Program-made: the position numbers and the translations under genes | The notes under the pieces: model-generated | Seen by the model: the letters and a program-made list of their open reading frames with translations, nothing else | Database searches by the model: none | Told to the model about the DNA's origin: nothing | In this document: positions 12,721-26,490 of the stretch, in pieces | Numbering within the stretch: position 1 is the first letter of the stretch | Layout of the letters: every line of letters starts with the position of its first letter | Assembly: GCA_037013685.1 (NCBI GenBank) | Contig: CM072886.1 | Location: 92,412,922 to 92,476,921 of the forward strand | Reading direction: 5' to 3' | Length of the DNA: 64,000 nucleotides | Source of the DNA: Acridotheres tristis | Taxonomy: Eukaryota; Chordata; Aves; Passeriformes; Sturnidae

Positions 12721-15700
12721 GAACCCTGCCTAGGAAAGAGGGGGTTTTCTCCAGACTTGTTTACTAGCCAAATGAAGCAGGTCTTATTACTTCCAAATAC
12801 AGGAGATGGTTATTCTTCGTAAGTTAAAAAAAAAAAAATCAATAACATTTCAAAAGGTTAACAAGTCATGCGTGATCACAGCGCCTGCGATGCTGAGAGT
12901 GCTGTGACACGCTGCCTTCTACTCCCTGCTGACCCCATGTGTCAAAGAAGGATATGGCTGCTCTATGCCCCACCCTCACCAACACTCCTAATTAAACTGG
13001 GAAGCAAAATATATCCATCCATCCACATCTTCAAGTGTGTGTAACTTGGCAGAATGGAAAATTCAAACTTTTCCTCTTGAAAGGAGAAACCAAATGAGCT
13101 AAATGAAGACAACTTTGCCATCACTAAGAAAACAAGAACTCAGATTACCATGGGAAGATATCATGGTAATTCATGGAACCTAAAGACCAACATAACTTGT
13201 GAACTTCTGAGAACTGTCAGCCTTTCTGCTTCAATTTCGTGTGGTTTTTAGGGTGTTGTTTCAGTTTAGGGAGGTTTTTTAACAATTTTCCATGCAACAA
13301 CCAGGTATGTTTCTTAATTATTTATCAGCTTATTTTCCATGGAGAAGTTTTGCTGCTGAAGTTTAAAACTCAACATTTTCAAGTGTATTTTATGTTAGTA
13401 TGAAATCATCAATGCAATGACACCTTTTCTTCTAAAAACACCTCATCTCTTTTTTACTGTTACTTGTAACAAGCTAGCACTGAAGCCAAGCTGTCCAAAA
13501 AATAAAGACAACAACTTGTATTATAAGAACACCTGCACACAGCTAGCACCCAAGGTAGACTTGAGTATCACAGCAGCTACTGCTCCTGCCTTGCTTTGAA
13601 TAGGATGACAGACAACAGGATTGTCAATGTGCTGTTCAATGACCTGCATCAATCTCAAGAATAATTTACTGCTATATCAGACAGATCATTATGGATGAGT
13701 TGCACACTATCAATCAATCAATCGACTGTGTTGTTCCTGCATATTCCTGCATCTATCAGCCAGAAGAGAGAGACATCCCTCAACTTATTCTTGTTGCTCT
13801 CTGCCACCAATCTGCTGTTCTCAAGATGGCAAAGAATTATTAGCCCCATGGCCATAAAGTAGTAGCAACTGACATAATTATTTCCTCTTACATATTCTGG
13901 CAGAAGAGATCCGGATACAAAGAAAGAGTAAACTAAATAAAACAGAAAACATCCTCTACTGTTCCACTTAAGCTTATCTTGCCATCCAAAGTTGCTGAGT
14001 CTTCTCACCATCCCACTCTTAAGAGATGTATGGTATAATATAAACCATCCAGGACAGAAATTTAGTCTGTAATTGTAAGGACTATGGCTAAAAAAAAAAA
14101 AAGGAATTCACTGGCAGTGTTTACATCATTTCTTCTCCCATGAGGGAGCTCACTAACCTGTGTGCCTCACTTGAAGTTACTTATTTTGTAACTGAAATCA
14201 AAAAGGTTTCCTGCAAGTTAGCTCAGGGTCCATTCAGAACTTTTTTGGTTTTTTATTTTAAATACAAAAAGTACTCTTTAATAACAGCTGCAGGAATAAG
14301 ACATGTCCAGACAGTGATAATTATTATTAACATAAAAGTGAGTAGAAACTTAAGAGTGTGAACTGTGAACTTTTGTATTTTAAGACACAATAACAACTGT
14401 TAACTGCAAGTAAACAAATGGCACTCTGCTTTTATTTGCTTGAAGAGCAAACTTAAAATAGCTGAACAGTGGCAAAAAACTTTAAAGTCAGGTGTTCCCT
14501 CTGCCAGAAAATCACCTTACAAAAATATGAGAAAGTTAATACCACTATAAGAAATGTTTGTTTCAATATTCAGAGAAGTTAATGAATGTTAAGTGATAAT
14601 GGTAGACAGCAGCAGTATGTAATTAGATTTCTAAACACATCTTACCAAATCACTTCTAAGCTAAAAGAATCACATGTTCTATTAATTTTCATTGGTTATT
14701 GAGCATCTGTAACTGTCACCTCTAACAGGTGTTTGGTAATCTAACAGCTGCACGAAGTACTAAAAAAAAAAAAAAGGAAGAAAAACACAGAATCACAATG
14801 TGCTTTCTCCAGCACTGCTATCAACCTCTCAAGCATACCACGATGCAGAACCTCTTTTCCTAATGTCTGAAATGCAACCCTAGGTTTGGTGTTGGGAGTC
14901 CTTGCATTTAAGAGAGATTAATACAAACATCCAAAACCAGGACATCACCAGAACACACACGTGCCATGCTAAATGAGGCTGTGGAAGTGCTTTAAACATA
15001 AATGAATATGTTTACATATGCAAGCATTGTGTGCCAGAATAGTGCTTTACCAACCTTGCTACCAAGACACAGCTTCTGTCTTTCCTTTTTTACATTATTT
15101 GTATATCCAACATTCTCATAACTCTGATTCCTCCCTTTTCCATTCTTTCCACTTTCTTCAGACACTGGCTTGTCTTCCTACTCATGATCCAGTCCATGTC
15201 CTAGCATGCTCAGGACTTCAGATAAGGAATTTGATGCAGCAGGCATCAATTCCACATATCATAATTTAGCATCTGGAAAGCAACAGCAGGAAAAACAGGC
15301 TAATATTTGAAAGCAGAAATTCTTCAAAGTGGATTCGGATTAAATCTTTTGGGTAGGTCAGGTGGACCACATTTCTAGGTGCCCTGAGAAGAGTTTTGAA
15401 ATACTGCACTTTCTGCAGACAATTTGTAAAGGAATTCCTAGTGACCCCAAAGAGCAAAGTCTGCACCTTTTGAAAGTTCAAGAAACAGACTATAAGACAA
15501 TCTCAAAATAAGGATGTTCCAATGACTTTCTACTTAAAAGTAGAATTGATAGAGCCAAACAAATATATTTAATATTTTTCTATTCCTAAATGAAAAGTCA
15601 CTTTAGATGTAGCTTCTTCCTGACAGCTCAGAAATCACACTGCAGACTGAATTACCAAGCTTATACAGAGCTTCTACAGGAAGAGCTATCTTGAGAATTA

Positions 15701-17160
15701 AATTCTGCTCATCAAAAGAATCTACTGTTGCCTGTCTTTAAAGGAAATCAAAACAAATCTAAACATAGTTGATTTGTCGACTAGAAAACACATAGGGCCT
15801 GCAGTAGCAGTGCCACATATTCTGCAGCTACAGTGCCTGTGGTCTTTTCCAAAGTTGAGAGGTACCAAGAAAGGAATGAGATGAATAAATTGGTCGCTAT
15901 CTGATGACTGAACTGCTCAGAAGTCATACACAATCAGAAGACGTACACAATTTTTATTGACAATTTCCCCACAATTTGAAATGCTGCTGGTGATAGATGG
16001 TGGCTGGAGCAAAGACTCTGCAGTCTGCTTGATCTGTGAGAGTAGTGAGAATGTTGCCCTAGGTCTTTGCTTGACATAGAAAAGCAAGTGCTGGTTGATT
16101 TGTTTATTCCCGAGACTTAAATTCAGCTGTAATTCAGCTTTTTGCCTTACATCCAGGCATTCCACAAGACTGTTTGACTTCAGGTAGAAAGCAAAATACT
16201 TCAGAATATCTTTTTGCCAAAGTAGCTCATAAAAATAGTAAATCTATGACAGCAAGACCTAATCTGTAACCATCAGTAGTACCATCCACATGCATGAACC
16301 TTTAACAACAGGCTGGTCAAATCAGAACTGACTGGCTCCAGCCAAAGAAACAAAAAGGCTATCATGTGGAGCAGATCAGTTTCAGTCCACGAAAAATGCA
16401 TCTAATACTTGTATGCCCATAAATACATATAAAGCACAAGGATGGTTCCAGATTTCCTTGTCTAAGGGCTCTTGGACCTGGCCATTGCTACCTCAGGGAC
16501 TAAGAACTACCTAACACTTTGCCATCAGGCCAACCTAACACTTGACAAGCATGTCTCATTAATGTTTGTTGGAAGGCATCTTTGCTAGCACTTGAGCATA
16601 AGTAAAAGCTCAGAGTCTTATTTTCAACTGGCATCTCAGTCTCTCCAGATATTCCCATTACAGCCATGCCCCGCTCTTACCAAAACTGAAGTGTTGCAAC
16701 AACTTATTCCTGCCACTGAAGAAGGAGGCTGACTGAAGAAAGTAACAGTCTTTCAGAGCAAATCATGATATGCAGACCAGACAGACTGTTATTCACTATC
16801 CAAGTATAACAGACCTACAAAACCCTCTCAAACTGATCATAGAGGATGCAGATGATATGAAGAGCTGCATAGAAGTCTATCCAAGTAAGAATTCTGGGTG
16901 TAACAGTGGTGTTACTCCACTTGGCCCGTAAGCAAATACGAACACCTCTCATCACTTCAGTCACATACTTAGCAGGGGAATGACTGAAGCTGCCAAGCAT
17001 AATCTGGTGTTTCTCAAGTTTTCCTCTGATGGCCAGCAGGAGTCACTTCAAAAATCCAAAGCCAGGACTGAAGGGATTAAGCGTACTCAGCTCAGATATA
17101 ACTGTTACTGAAGCAGTAAAGACAAGAAAAAATATCCCACTGAATTTAGGTGGATGCTTT

Positions 17161-17196
17161 AGACACAGACACAGACACACACACACACACACACAC
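17161..17196 (+). repeat. (CA)n microsatellite
   Basis: An AGACAC lead-in is followed by about eleven uninterrupted AC units. It generates a false Thr/His-rich open frame on the plus strand and a Cys/Val-rich one on the minus strand. Confidence 0.9.
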
Positions 17197-20100
17197 CAAA
17201 CCAGCCCACATTCCTTCAGTCCAGTAAGGATGTTGCATGCACTTGGTATGAAGACTGTCATCAGTCTGGAGAAAACACAGGAATATAGATCAGGCAAATC
17301 AGTACAGTCATAAAGATGATATCTGTGACACAGCAGAAGATGTTCTCTGGCAAAGATTACTCCAACTCCAGCCAGCATCTGAGATTAACTCTGACCATTT
17401 CTGGCCACAAATCAAACATGAGAGATATAGGAACTACATAGCTGCCCAATGGAATTGAGAAAAAAACACCATCTTTGATCTCAAGGGCCTGGATAAACCT
17501 ACATACACATGCTGAGTGTACCTGTGAACAAAGAAGTGAAGGAGAAATCAGTGTAGTTTCAAACAAAAGCTTAGGTTATGCTATCTAAAAAAGGAATTTA
17601 CAAACTACCCGAAAAGATGCAATAAAAGGAATGTATATTGCTAACAAGAAAAATTATGTAACTTCAGTTTTATATACAAAGTGACAACCTGGTCCTATAA
17701 AGAAACATAAATGATGTCTAAAAAAAATATTATTTTTTCAGTATCTTCCTGAAATGAAGTTTCAATTAAAGGGGTTTTCCTTCCTAATCCATGCTGTCAT
17801 TGCAACCACAGCCCCATAAAGCCTCATCCCAAGTGCCAGCATGAAATGATGGGATTCCATAGGGCCACTTTCAACAGAAGGGGAACCAGACAGAACAGGT
17901 AACACAAGTACCAATGCACACTGTGGTTCTCAGTTTTATTCAGTGTTATGTCACATTTTGATTGTCATGAATGGGTTCCTGCTAGAGCACTAGAATTTAA
18001 CATGTTCACAACTGACCACACATGTCCAAATGACCACCTGAGCTCTTCGTATTTCCTGCAGGTCACTTACAGCTATGGAACAGGGCATGTAACCACTGCC
18101 ATGCAATTCTCTGTTTAGCTTTGCAACAGGATTCAAGTAAAAATGCCTCCCACATTGGATCCAACACATTCCCCTGACACCGAGGGCCTTGCTGCAGGGA
18201 TGAGCTGCACCAGGACAGTTTGCAGCTGAGAAAGGGTAGTTTAAAAACATTCTACAAAGATTAAATACATACAAAACGCTTTCGCATTTTATATTAACAG
18301 AAATAAGCAAACAAAAAAAAAACCCAACCAATTAAAGAGCTGTTCTGTTTCTTTACAATTTCTCAGATTAGCAGAACTCCTCTCAAAAAAACCCCATTAT
18401 TTATTACATGAAATGTCTGTACCTGGACAGACATAGTCTGATCAGTGTGCAACTTTCATAATACTGAATAGTAGGCACGTTATGTGCAACACATAGCTGA
18501 ATGGATGGATGGAATTGATTTTATAAAGGAGTAAGAAACAAAACAGTCCAAAATATTAACTGATAAACACATGCTGGGGTGGAAACAACCTATTATAAAA
18601 TTACTGTAAAGATCCTGAAACTGTTCAAGGGAGAAAAAAGTCCAATTTTCCACATAACCTGAGAGCACTGAGTTTTCTGATTATAAGATCCAAGGAACCT
18701 GTAAACCCAAGGCTCTAATTTTCTTATGGCGACTGCGTAATATTTTGCAAAGTAAAATTGACTGAGATGGAAGCTATTTTGCATGGTACAGTGGCGATGG
18801 CTAACAAATGAGAGTTTTGTGGGCTGAATGTTAGTCCCCTGCCTCATCTGCCACCCCTAATGACAGCAGCCACCTGCTGTTTTATTGTCACAGCTGGAGC
18901 CAGTTCACACTCCTTGGTGCTGAGCTCTGCCCATGAGCGCCAAGCTCTCGCCTCGCCTCATTACTTTGATGAACTTTTTATGGTCAGCACCCATGAAGAC
19001 CTCATCTAGGACTATACAACCTAGATCGGCTTCAGGGAGTGCTTCCAGCTAGCATGAGGTGATAATACGCAGTGACACCACGGCTGCTACTGCCTGTCAC
19101 TTAGGCTAGTCACTATACTTCTGGCTCTACAGGGCCCTCAACAGGTAAAATGCCATGAAATTCTCCTCTACAGCCAAGCTCACTCCCTTTCTTTTCACAC
19201 CACAATACAGAGAGATCATGTCCTGATACCAACGTTTAGCTTTTCAAAGATAGTTATTACAATAAAAAACGTATCATGCTGTTTACTGCATATAACTACA
19301 GACAAGAAATCTCTACATTCCTTGAACATAATCCCGTTGCCTTCCTAAATAAAAGAAAGCAAGCATGAAAACTGAATTACAGCTTGATTAACACCACCAA
19401 ATAGGGAAAAAAATAATTAAATGTATATTGCAAAAGAAGGACCACTTTAACTTAAAAGAGCAAAAAGCACAGAAACAAAAGTTAAGCCAGTCAAATCAAA
19501 TTATTAGGCAAATGAATTCACAGTGGAGAATGATACATGTTATTTCCCTCTTACATAAAAAACCCCCACACTTAAACATCTATTGGATATGATATTTTCT
19601 GAAATCAAGATAACAACAAAGCTTTTACATCTTTTTTTCTTAATCCAGTCTGTTACTCTCTTCTGCTAATTTAAAAGCAAATAGAGTCATCCTTTCCTTT
19701 TCATTTTTTTTGTACTAACAAACATTCTGAATCTCCTGAGCCTGTATACAATTTTAAACTTCATCAGAAATTCTTTTATTGACACATTTAGAGCAAACTA
19801 TTTTATGCTTGATCACTGAAATTTAACCCCAGGTTTACTTTCAGCAGCAGAATAATTATTTTGGTGTCAACAGCGCTTTACATTTCCCCCTATTTACATA
19901 TATCATTAAGATTAATATATGTGCTATTAATAATAATTTCATTAACATTCTGAAATCATCAAATAACATTTTGACTTTTGAATGGCTGTAGGCTATTATA
20001 AGCCTAAAAACCAGAACATTTTCAGTATTCATTGTGTAGCAATCCAGCTGATCAGTTTTGACAAATTCATGCAATGTTATAAGCCATTAAACTTCATTTA

Positions 20101-22776
20101 GTTTCACTTTAAAATTCTACCTAAAAATAAAAAGCAACTCTCTTTTTTTCTACAGACAGAATGATTTCCAGAAGTCATCAGCTTCTAGGATCCTCCAAAA
20201 GGAAACTGCTGGAGTTTTATTTTTTTATTGAAATGTTTTAAAATTTATTGAGGACTTTTTGAAGTAATAATTTTGAGACCACTGACCTAGCAAGAGTTGA
20301 AAATCTCTAATATGTTACAGTGCAATTGAGCTCCTCTTCACAAGGGACAGCACTGCAGAGACACTATGCTTCACATAAGACCCCTACAACAAATGGAAAC
20401 TTGAAAATATGCCGCTGAGCACAGGTTATGTCTGCTGCATTTCAGAGAATTTACATATGCCCTTCTTTATGAGTGCTTTTTAAGTTTCACCTAAATTGCA
20501 GTTGAAGAGATAGAAGAAAATAAAGGTGCAACAAAGATTTCTATTCTGCTAAAAGCTGAGCACCACCCAGAGAGTCCTAAAGTATTAAAGAGGCCACAAG
20601 AAAACACAGAACCTTGCATAATGAGGGTCTAAAGCATATGAGCAACCCCAAATATTAACAATGCAAATTTCTCTACCACTACAATTTCTGAAAGCGCTTG
20701 TCTTTCTGCACAAGTTCACGAGAACTTCTTGTGAAGCACAGTGACAGACCACATCCTACGGAGAATCCAACAATGGAAGAGAAAATTGCTTTTAGAAGAA
20801 AAAGGAATTCCTTTATTTTGAGTAGATCACATATTTGTCAAGTGCATAATGTGTAGGACTCATTTCATACCCTTAAAAATAAAACATCAAAAATGCAGCT
20901 TGACCAGTGCAGGGTAGATATTACAAAATGGACAAACTGCCTCTGTGGAACAATTAACAGTTTCAACAGAACAATCTCTTAAATGGTGCCAGTAACTAAA
21001 TAACAATAGCTGTGAGATTTTTTTAATTTTTTTTTTAAGTAGATATATGTCAGCAGCGGTATGCCTATTGCATGCTTTGTGATATGGCACACTTAACAAT
21101 TTTAAAAGCTTCAAGTTTCTTTTTTATCAGGCAATACTTTATAAAGAAAATGCTCCAAAACAACAATTAGCTAGGTATTTATTGTCCTGTTATAAAGGAA
21201 ATCGTTAAAGGATGCATAGCTATCCAGACCATCTATATTTGCTCCCTATCTTACAAGAAGGTAGTCCGCATACACATATAAATATTTGGAAATACTTTTC
21301 CTTTGTAACACTGGTTTGCCTTGGCATTATGACTGTGTTTTAGACTTGTATTCTAAAATATAAGTTCAATTTACCCAGCACTTACAGTTCACTGGTCTGT
21401 AATTCTTAATACCCCCCTATTTTCCACCAATTTTAATTTTAGTCGCTGTTATTTAAAGTTCATTTTCCATACCCTTTAAATTGTGATTTTTTTCCAATAT
21501 GACAACAAACTTAAGTGTCATTTCGACGGTGACTTTCTCTGGAATACAAAGGAGCCAAACTTTTTAAAAAATAAGTTATAAAAAAAAAAAACCAGACAAT
21601 AACAAGCTGTGGTCAGTATGAAGATGAGCTGCATGTGAACAGACAGTCTGGAGGTGATGGGATTTGTATCAAATTACTAATCCCCTGAGCTATTCAGCCC
21701 CCTGAACAATAAATTTCTATAAACTCATCCCTTAACCCATCACCAGCTGGTCATGCTATTGCTTTCCAGTATTGATGACAAAAAGGGAAACACCTTGCAC
21801 TTTCTATTTAAATCTCCACAATACAGGATGCTCATGTTGGAAAGTCCCCAATCTTTTTTCTTATCTAATGGATCTTAAAATAACAGGAACAGGCATATAA
21901 AATTATTTGGCTTAACGTAAATATTCTGTCTTCTCTACTTACTCCAAGTACAAAAGGAAGATTTCAATGTACATACTTTCCTAGCACCGAATAGAAATAA
22001 ATGTCAATCCTAAAAAATGGCTAAACTTCTACGCATGCTGTTAAAGAAAAAGATATCCATATGAAGGATATTGGAGACATTGATGAGGAACTGCTCACCC
22101 TTTAAAAAAATATTACCTCTGTAATGCTGCCAGTGCCAGTGTCAGGCTGGGCAATTAGCCAATTAAGTGTGAATAAGAACTGCCAAGAAACTATTTTATT
22201 TTAGCCTCAGAAAATTTGTGTATCTGTGAGCTTGTGTGTTTGTGTTCATGCATCAGTGGAATCTGGTTGTTCATGCCAGGTTTTCTTATCACACTTTTCT
22301 GCCTCTTTGAGCCTGCACATTCCTGCAATACAAAATGGACATGTGTCTGCTGATAATGTCAACATACTTGGGTTCACAAGGAGAGATTTTGTATAACTAG
22401 ATCTAAAGTAGTCTTTGTGTTCATTACCTGACCCTGTCTGCTTACACAAGGCTAGAAGAGTGGAAGAATCCAGTATTGCAAGCACCTCTAGGAGATGTTA
22501 AAAGACAACAGATGTGGAAGAAATTAGCACCAATTACAATATCCCTGGCCAAACACTCTCCTAGAAATCCCATTTTTATATGTCATCTGAAGGAAATTCT
22601 CACTTCTCAGAGCAGACTGGATTCGATGGGGTGCTGAGAGTATCTTGTTATCTCCTTAATTTAGATCTCATTATGCTTTAGACTCCTGTACATCCATTTA
22701 GGAAATCCACTTGGAAATATGACTAGGGCTACAACGTAGAAAATCTGAAGACATAACCAGATTTCTATTTTTTGCT

Positions 22777-22799
22777 ATATATATATATATTTTTTTTTT
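22777..22799. repeat. (TA)n and T-run
   Basis: A TATATATATATATA tract runs directly into a run of nine to ten T. It is a simple repeat with no further context. Confidence 0.8.
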
Positions 22800-23293
22800 A
22801 GGAGGGGAAGTCGGAAAGATGGTGTGCAGACCTACCAACTGCAAGCCTTTATCTTAATTCAATCATTCCAAATATGGATTCTTCAACACTTGTGTTACAG
22901 TCATTCAAAATTAAAACCAATGTAAAAAACGATATACACAACTTACAAATCAAAACTGAGCAGTCCCAAGTACAAACAAAAGTATGAAAAACTCTTTCAC
23001 AACATTTCAGAACACAGATATTACCTGGCATTGAAGTTACCTTCTTGAATACCTATTAGAGAATTTCACAAATCTTAACACTACTGACAACTCGTTCAGA
23101 ATTTACCATCACTTAGGCTAAAAACACATCCTACTTTTCAAGACATGTTTAAACAGCCTTGATGAAAATGAGTATATGTTGTAAAATTGTGAGTACGATT
23201 ACTTACTTAAAGGCCAAAGTTTTACCCAATATTGCTGCCTCTAATCAGGGACTACAAAGGAAAGATGGGTACAATCTATTAAAGATGTCACTG

Positions 23294-23365
23294 ATCACAG
23301 AATCACAGAATATGCTGAGTTGGAAAGGATCCTAAAAGCTTTCAAACTCACATCTCTTTCATCTT
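23294..23365 (-). mobile_element. CR1 LINE 3' end with octamer tail
   Basis: ATCACAGAATCACAGAATAT, then GAGTTGGAAAGGATCCTAAAAG, is the reverse complement of the typical avian CR1 3' end: the pyrimidine-rich ..TCC.AACTC sequence followed by short ATTCTGTG-type octamers. The octamer tail on the left shows that the element is on the minus strand. Only the last 60-70 bases are recognisable, which fits the severe 5' truncation usual for CR1. This is the best single marker that the DNA is avian. Confidence 0.85.
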
Positions 23366-25197
23366 GGCATGACATAAATGAAGTTGTGTGAGTGACAACC
23401 GTCCTTACACAAGAATTCACAGCCAAGCCTACTATTTTCCTAATAAATCCCACCAGTCTGGAAAAGAGGAACACCAGGCTAGCTACAGCACAAGTAAACC
23501 CCTGGATTGGTCAGAACATGCAGCAGTCGCTGTGCCTAAGGGTGAAGGTGGTACACCAGTAGACCATGACACCCTGAAGATTCAGCTAACTGGATTTTCC
23601 ATGTCCTCAGCAGCTGTGCTGTGGAGAAACCTGCCTGCATGAGGGCCAACCTTACTGCTCAAGAACTCTGCCCGAGAAGAACTGTTTTTCCCTCAGTTAT
23701 GTCTATTTTTCCATGAAGCCCCTCACCTGGAGATGTTTAGAAATGGCAGACAGCACCTCACTCTTCCCTCTTCTGGGACATAACCATGAACAGAGAAGAG
23801 ACCAAGGTAGCCCACACATCTATGCCCTTGTTTTGCATACACTCCATGGCAAGGGGAAAGAAGGAAGAGCAGGCAGTCATTGACAGAAGTGAACAAGCAA
23901 ATTCTTTTGGGTGTTTTTCACGTTAAAATGGAATTACCTTTTTCAGCATTCTTCTTATGTTTTGCTATGTACACCTGTAGCTCGTACATTTGCAGTTGTC
24001 AAAGGATTCTGCTTTTTCTTATCACTTTGGTAAGCACAAACAGCATTTCTTCTTACTTTTTATAGATGCATCATTAAAAATTGTATCATAAAGCATTCAG
24101 AAGTTATGTTTTTCACTCCAACAACAAGACAAATTAAACTGAAAATACTAATTTTCAAATGATTTTAAAATTTAGAAAAAAATGGTTTTGTTTCCAATAT
24201 ATCTCTAAATTAATGCAAGCCTACTTCCTCCCAAGAAGAGAGCAAACAAGTGTAGGTTTCACTACAGTACATATGATCTAGATAACAAGGTCTAATCATA
24301 ACATATTTATCACCATCTAGCATTTGGCTTGTATATGATGTCCACAGGCACTTGTAGTGATAGCTGTCAAACTGCATTCTTTTTCTGGCATAAAAGAGCA
24401 TAACAACAAGGACAAGCAATGAAGTGCAGTACAGAGTAACAACACAGCCTGGAATTTAGCCCATAGTAAAGAAACAGTCAAATTCATTATCAGCCTCAGT
24501 GATGGAGGTTCATGCGTACAGTGGCAGAATATTTCAGAACTCACTAAGCTTCTTTCTGCTAAAGATGCTAAAATGTGTTTCAGTAATAGGGTACCATTTT
24601 CCCCTCCTCCCTGTTTCACCATATCAGAAAATCTTAGTTAAACTAAGGATGTTCCTTTAGAAGAAGGACTAAAAGTGCATGATCCCCTCTACTCAAATTT
24701 CAACTGCATGTTCCAACAGTATACGGTCCACCAGCACATGAGTAAGTCAAACTATTTGTGCTTAAATTGGAGGTTCATCTCTCCTTGACAGGCAAATGAC
24801 AAAGCTCATGCATCATTGAGAAATGTCTTGGGTTATTGACAGTGCAGAGAAAGGCTCCTATCCTTTACAACATTTCTGAAGAATAGAGGCCATAACTGGA
24901 AAAAAACATACAAAGATTCACCTGTCTTCCTCAGATCACACTTTCCTTCATTTGTTTTTAATAGATCATTAAATTTATTTATTAGTCAGGTTCCTGAGAA
25001 ATGGCTGTTTCCCCTTCCTTAACTTAACAGGTAAAAAATATATAGTCCTTTTCTAAAACAACCAAGTCCCAAAGTAATCTTGCCAGCACCTTATAAAGCT
25101 AACAGTTTCACATGGTCCAAAAGCGAAAGTCACCAACTCTGTTACTCCATTAGTTCCCTGGGAAGTAATGCATGTTTGCTCCCTAGAACTTCTTGAT
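23366..25197. other. Non-coding stretch, nothing recognised
   Basis: The DNA next to the CR1 tail (to about 23870) is less AT-rich than its surroundings and has an 84-codon plus open frame (23388-23642) without a domain. It may be further, unrecognised repeat sequence. From 24100 to 25197 I see only AT-rich unique-looking sequence. Confidence 0.4.
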
Positions 25198-25290
25198 TAA
25201 AAAAAACAAACCCAAAAGACAGCAAAACAAAACAAAACACAACAACAACAAAAACAAACAAACAAACAAACAAAACCAAAAAAACCTATC
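25198..25290 (+). repeat. A-rich (AAAC)n/(AAC)n tract
   Basis: Mixed AAAAC, AAC and AAAC units cover about 90 bases directly beside the GC-richer block that follows. On the minus strand it is T-rich and adds a false Phe/Leu/Cys tail to the open frame ending at 25183. Whether it belongs to an inserted element together with the block at 25.3-26.5 kb is unknown. Confidence 0.8.
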
Positions 25291-26490
25291 AGATTTTCCC
25301 TCTTCAAGACAGGAGGAGGGTTTCTCACCAGCTGGGGAAGTGTATTCCTTCAGCACCTGGCTCATCTCACATATCTCCTTCACTAGAACCCCCACCCAAT
25401 CCAGGTGGTTCATTTCTGATGTGGGCTGTGGGGCAGCATCCCTAGTCTCTGGGGCAGGTGTCTGTGTGGTTTTCCGAGCTGACTTCACCCCATCTCTGAA
25501 TGCTAAATAGACTAGGACTATCAGCAACACTTGGTTAGTATCTAGAGAAAACTTAAACCCCTCAAAATCTGGTGGGATAGGCACAAAGAACCGGTTGATG
25601 GATTGGGAGAAAACTTCCTCCGCTGTCATTTCCTCACAGTAGGTACCATTCTTAAGGTAACCCCAAAATCATACACTTAGTCTGTGATAGCCATGTATCC
25701 ATGTACCCGCCTCACTTTATCAACCCACAAAACAAACTGGATAGCAGCTACAGTAGCCTTAGTTATAGGATCCATGTTTAGATAAGAGCCTGCAAATGGG
25801 AGAAATACAGCTGTGACCACATGCCACCTGAACCAGGGTAAGCTGGACAACACGGCTCCACCTAACAAGGTTTCTATATCCAGCACACAAAAAATTAGGG
25901 CACCAAAATCTGTCTAATTTGAAAGCCAGGTGTCTTCTAGGGAAGGCAGAAACCTCCCCTGGCTTAGAGAATGTCAACCCCCTCCCTCTGATTACATTAT
26001 GATTTTGAAATTAAAGGGCTGTCAGGCAAAGCTATGAGGATAGGAATAACAGTTCTTTACTAGTACGTATAACAAGGCAAATAAAACAACAATAACTACG
26101 GCATTGACAACAAACAGAACCAGGGACCCAGTAGCAATCCTCTCGGCCATGGGTAGTTTGCCCTTTGGTGCAGTTACAGCCGGCAGGAATGAGCAAAAAA
26201 TCCCAAGATGATGGACAAGATGTATCAGGAGTTCCACGGCAGTAGCTACAGGACATCCCAGGAAGGCAGGAGGGTGTGGGCACCACATGGAAAAGCCCAG
26301 AGCAATACCCAGGAAACAGGCTGGCCTGGCTCCTAGCAGGGCAGGGAGAGGTGAAGTTCAGGATTCCCAGGGCACAGGAGCAGACGGTGATAGGGCCCTC
26401 AGGTGCCGATGAATTGTCCCTGCAGTAAGCAACAGCCTGGCCGTCCTTCTCTGATGCCAAGAATGAGAGCAAAAAAAAATTACACAACAG
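25291..26490 (-). pseudogene. Decayed coding-like block with hydrophobic segments, origin unknown
   Basis: This is a GC-richer island whose minus strand reads as broken pieces in two frames: 26487-26032, 26288-26022, 25886-25677 and 25629-about 25290. The first piece is Cys-rich with NSS, NFT and NCT glycosylation sites. Behind it another frame gives a membrane-like helix (LVLFVVNAVVIVVLFALLYV). The later pieces hold AVLSSLPWFRWHVVTAVFLP, then NGTYCEE, then NQVLLIVLVYLAF followed by charged, Pro/Thr-rich sequence. The acceptor-like TTGCTCTCATTCTTGGCATCAG lies near 26460. Stops and frame changes separate the pieces, so no intact protein exists. The look is of a secreted or membrane glycoprotein remnant. 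I do not recognise the family; an endogenous-retrovirus-derived gene or a retroposed host gene are both possible, and chance in a GC-rich patch is not excluded. Confidence 0.35.
26022..26150 (-). CDS. Possible 42-residue single-pass membrane microprotein
   Basis: An ATG at 26150 (context CTACCCATGGCC, G at +4) opens 42 codons ending in TGA. The peptide is MAERIATG, a strongly hydrophobic stretch at residues 9-31 (SLVLFVVNAVVIVVLFALLY then VLV), and the tail KNCYSYPHSFA. It lies within the decayed coding-like block, and the same frame stays open upstream to an ATG at 26288, so it may be only the surviving C-terminal membrane anchor of a larger broken gene. The -3 base is C, so the initiation context is moderate. 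Nothing shows that it is expressed. Confidence 0.2.
   Translation of the reverse strand: MAERIATGSLVLFVVNAVVIVVLFALLYVLVKNCYSYPHSFA

Larger units (their letters stand above)
12721..23293. other. Long non-coding stretch with simple repeats
   Basis: No supportable gene was seen. The stretch contains A runs near 12826, 14090, 14761 and 21580, ATCA repeats near 13712-13725, a CA microsatellite at 17161-17196 and a TA/T-run at 22777-22799. Moderately GC-rich patches at 16440-16700 and 18840-19150 have open frames without recognisable domains. Short open frames near 16815-17566 on the minus strand were inspected and not recognised; an old decayed retroelement there cannot be excluded. Confidence 0.45.

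Noticed and set aside
12740..12765. Minus-strand CTGGAGAAAACCCC resembling a TGEKP finger linker
   Set aside because: The frame gives no flanking Cys or His finger residues, so it is a chance word match.
17029..17378. Overlapping plus and minus frames of about 95-110 codons
   Set aside because: Both cross the CA microsatellite and have no recognisable domain.
25183..25290. Hydrophobic tail of the minus frame ending at 25183
   Set aside because: It is the reverse translation of the A-rich AAAC tract and not a real membrane anchor.
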